A DNA stretch of 33,017 bases from positions 1 to 33,017 of the forward strand of contig NZ_CP091918.1 in assembly GCF_022063185.1 (NCBI RefSeq). The letters are read 5' to 3'. Under the pieces are notes generated by a model that ran no database searches, was not told the DNA's origin, and saw nothing but the letters and a program-made list of their open reading frames with translations. Shown one piece after another: positions 31,768 through 33,017 of this stretch. Position numbers and translations under genes: made by a program. The DNA comes from Nostoc sp. UHCC 0870 (GTDB lineage Bacteria; Cyanobacteriota; Cyanobacteriia; Cyanobacteriales; Nostocaceae). Within the stretch, counting starts at the first letter, position 1, and the number at the start of each line of letters is the position of its first letter.

Positions 31768-31950
31768 ATGAAAATAGTTAATCCCAACACCTTATATAAA
31801 GGTGTTATTTTGCCTGCGCTTACTACTATTTTAGTCGTAAGTGCCATAGGTTTGGCGATCATTTACGAAAATGTTCGTCCAGTGTTTGTTGAAACGGTAA
31901 TTATCTGCTGCTTTCAAATTTCAGGGAAATCAGATGACCGAGATAAGTAG
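31768..31950 (+). CDS. Small membrane peptide (60 aa)
   Basis: ATG 31768 with AAGGA at 31757-31761. The product has one membrane segment (VILPALTTILVVSAIGLAII, about 13-32) flanked by a short basic head and a soluble tail with two cysteines (VIICCFQISGKSDDRDK). A strong hairpin follows 18 bp after the stop. Small hydrophobic plasmid peptides may be toxins or lipid-bound regulators; nothing here decides between these. Family unknown. Confidence 0.5.
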   Translation: MKIVNPNTLYKGVILPALTTILVVSAIGLAIIYENVRPVFVETVIICCFQISGKSDDRDK

Positions 31951-31968
31951 ATAGTTGTAAAAAGCTGA

Positions 31969-31993
31969 GGATAGGCAGGATGCCTGCCTATCC
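31969..31993 (+). terminator. Hairpin after the 60-residue membrane peptide gene
   Basis: GGATAGGCAGG (31969-31979) and CCTGCCTATCC (31983-31993) are exact complements with a 3-base loop, 18 bp after a stop codon. Only a weak T stretch follows (CAGTTTTTTG about 20 bases on). Confidence 0.55.
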
Positions 31994-32025
31994 ATTTGAA
32001 AAACAGTTTTTTGTATACAAACTGT

Positions 32026-32283
32026 CTACATATGTATACAAAATTGGCAATCTAATACCGTCTTGCAATGACACTTGTGACCGCCAGCATACTTGGCACA
32101 CGCTTTACTGGCGTTTAGCTCCTTAATGAAAGCATCGATGGTCTTACCTGCCGTTGATTGTTTACCTAGTTTGAGTTTGGCGAGAGTGCGATCAGCTTTG
32201 GAGAGCAGCTGAAGCCGATTGGCACTATTGATTGTTGATCCTACCTGCGGTTGCGGTATTTTTTTGCAGGCAGTCTTGAGACC
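32026..32283 (-). pseudogene. Fragment matching the rep C-terminal tail
   Basis: The minus-strand frame is open from 32283 to the TAG at 32026-32028, with no usable start codon. Residues SKADRTLAKLKLGKQSTAG, then KTIDAFIKELN, resemble the tail after the rep stop near 0.7 kb (IRDHTLNKLKAGKQSAAG, then KVIN). After ELN the frame continues with a Cys/His-rich stretch (CAKYAGGHKCHCKT). It is the 3' end of a second, otherwise lost, gene of that kind. Confidence 0.6.
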
Positions 32284-32327
32284 TTAGTTTTTCTAGTTTT
32301 AAGGCTTTGTTATTTGAGACCAAATGG

Positions 32328-32451
32328 CTAGGCTGACAAAGTAAGGGAAGAGACTGACTTAAGAGGAGACAACCTATCACTATAAATAATTTATACATTT
32401 ACTAAGTAAGTACATTACCCACAATTACATAAATAACCGGAGTCAGCCTAG
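32328..32451. repeat. Widely spaced 10-bp inverted repeat
   Basis: CTAGGCTGAC (32328-32337) and GTCAGCCTAG (32442-32451) enclose 104 bp that also holds TACTAAGTAAGTA. Spacing and flanks resemble termini of a tiny non-coding element, or control sites for the PIN gene that follows. Confidence 0.4.
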
Positions 32452-32505
32452 TGTTTCTCAAGATACTAGACTGCGCCCAACTTCAAAAATTACAACGACT
32501 GAACA

Positions 32506-33017
32506 ATGATGAAATATAAATTTCCATATGACATTCAAAGCCAATCAAAGACTAAAACAATGACCCAAGAAATAGCATCTTTTCCGAAAAAAACTTGGGA
32601 AACTCCCCTTCATTTGTGTTTAGACCTTAATATTTGGTGTGCAGCCCTGCTTGCTGATCGGAAAGGCAAGCAGGGTACAGCATCTCAGATTCTTGTTGAG
32701 ATTGTTAAACAAGGTTTTTGCAACCTGGGGCCAGTACAATTGGTTATATCTTGGGGTATGCTTAACCGCCTGCGTTGGGTTTTGGAAAAGGATTTCAGTA
32801 TTCCGCAATCAACTGCTGACTTATATATTGATGCTATTAGAGGATATGCCGAGCATGGTGCATATGGGGCAAGTCCTCAGTTATCCTTGGGTGGGACTGG
32901 TGTTATTGCGTTACAGGACAGAGAAGATGCTCATGTTCTTGAAACTGCTCTGGCAGGTCGGGCAGCAGTGCTAGTAACAGCTAACTTCAAGGATTTCATC
33001 TCAACAAAAGACGCACA
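32506..33017 (+). CDS. PIN-domain protein, running off the window end
   Basis: The frame is open from ATG 32506 (or 32509, or 32560; no ribosome site is clear for any) to the last base. The sequence has LCLDLNIWCAALLADRKG (PIN motif 1, with the first catalytic Asp), a long helical middle (ILVEIVKQGFCNLGPVQLVI), and REDAHVLETALAGRAAVLVT followed by ANFKDF (later acidic motif). This is the VapC-like PIN fold, larger than the minimal toxin. No antitoxin gene is visible upstream; it may lie beyond the window or be absent. Confidence 0.8.
   Translation, partial: MMKYKFPYDIQSQSKTKTMTQEIASFPKKTWETPLHLCLDLNIWCAALLADRKGKQGTASQILVEIVKQGFCNLGPVQLVISWGMLNRLRWVLEKDFSIPQSTADLYIDAIRGYAEHGAYGASPQLSLGGTGVIALQDREDAHVLETALAGRAAVLVTANFKDFISTKDA

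Noticed and set aside
1..33017. CRISPR array, tRNA or rRNA genes
   Set aside because: No regularly spaced repeats with unique spacers, and no tRNA-like or rRNA-like sequence recognised; the direct repeats seen are coding, iteron-like or STRR.

Overview
The window looks like a segment of a mobilisable plasmid from a filamentous, probably nostocalean, cyanobacterium. Four things point there: HIP1 octamers (GCGATCGC) scattered through both coding and non-coding DNA, heptamer-type short tandem repeats of the GATTGCA/GATTGTA kind between genes, dispersed GC-rich palindromes, and a plasmid gene set (Rep, ParA/ParB, relaxase/MobC, several toxin-antitoxin pairs). I see no rRNA or tRNA gene and no CRISPR array.

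Layout. At 1-850 a plus-strand gene end and a minus-strand ribbon-helix-helix (RHH) gene meet at a perfect hairpin. A long minus-strand replication protein follows (847-4332): an AEP-type primase, a PriCT-like segment, a DinG/XPD-like helicase and a C-terminal HTH. Its reading frame continues 59 codons past its TGA into a conserved-looking tail, and a second copy of that tail lies near 32.1 kb. From 4.8 to 5.2 kb there is a small RHH regulator with four evenly spaced TTCTGAA operators. From 5.3 to 15.5 kb runs a plus-strand train of small, mostly unrecognised genes, several of them membrane proteins, ending in a membrane-anchored P-loop ATPase. That last gene is split by a 4525-bp Tn3-family transposon (9698-14222) with 37-bp perfect inverted repeats and AATTC target duplications; removing the transposon plus one duplication restores a 474-residue frame exactly. 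The transposon carries an intact serine resolvase, a transposase read in four frames and a frameshifted pRiA4b ORF-3-like gene.

From 15.6 to 19.0 kb lie a HaeIII-like restriction enzyme with a D12-class adenine methylase, a HigB/HigA-type pair and a short tyrosine recombinase. From 19.2 to 20.6 kb there is a repeat-bearing DUF4114 protein, followed by VapB/VapC. From 21.5 to 26.4 kb lie parA, parB and an SF1 helicase. The palindrome TAGGAGAAACGTTTCTCCTA occurs twice inside parB and once after the helicase, and is a candidate centromere. From 26.7 to 30.0 kb are a truncated hydrolase and a relaxase-TOPRIM protein with MobC, with a candidate oriT in the divergent gap. From 30.0 to 33.0 kb the DNA is broken up: a small putative DNA-binding gene, a ParA-like gene cut at 63 codons, a recombinase remnant, a palindrome-rich gap, a small membrane protein, the Rep-tail fragment and a PIN-domain gene running off the edge.

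How it works together: Rep drives replication, ParAB and the toxin-antitoxin and R-M modules favour maintenance, and relaxase/MobC allow mobilisation. The 5.3-15.5 kb membrane/ATPase cluster is the least explained part and may be a transfer-related or cell-envelope function now inactivated by the transposon.
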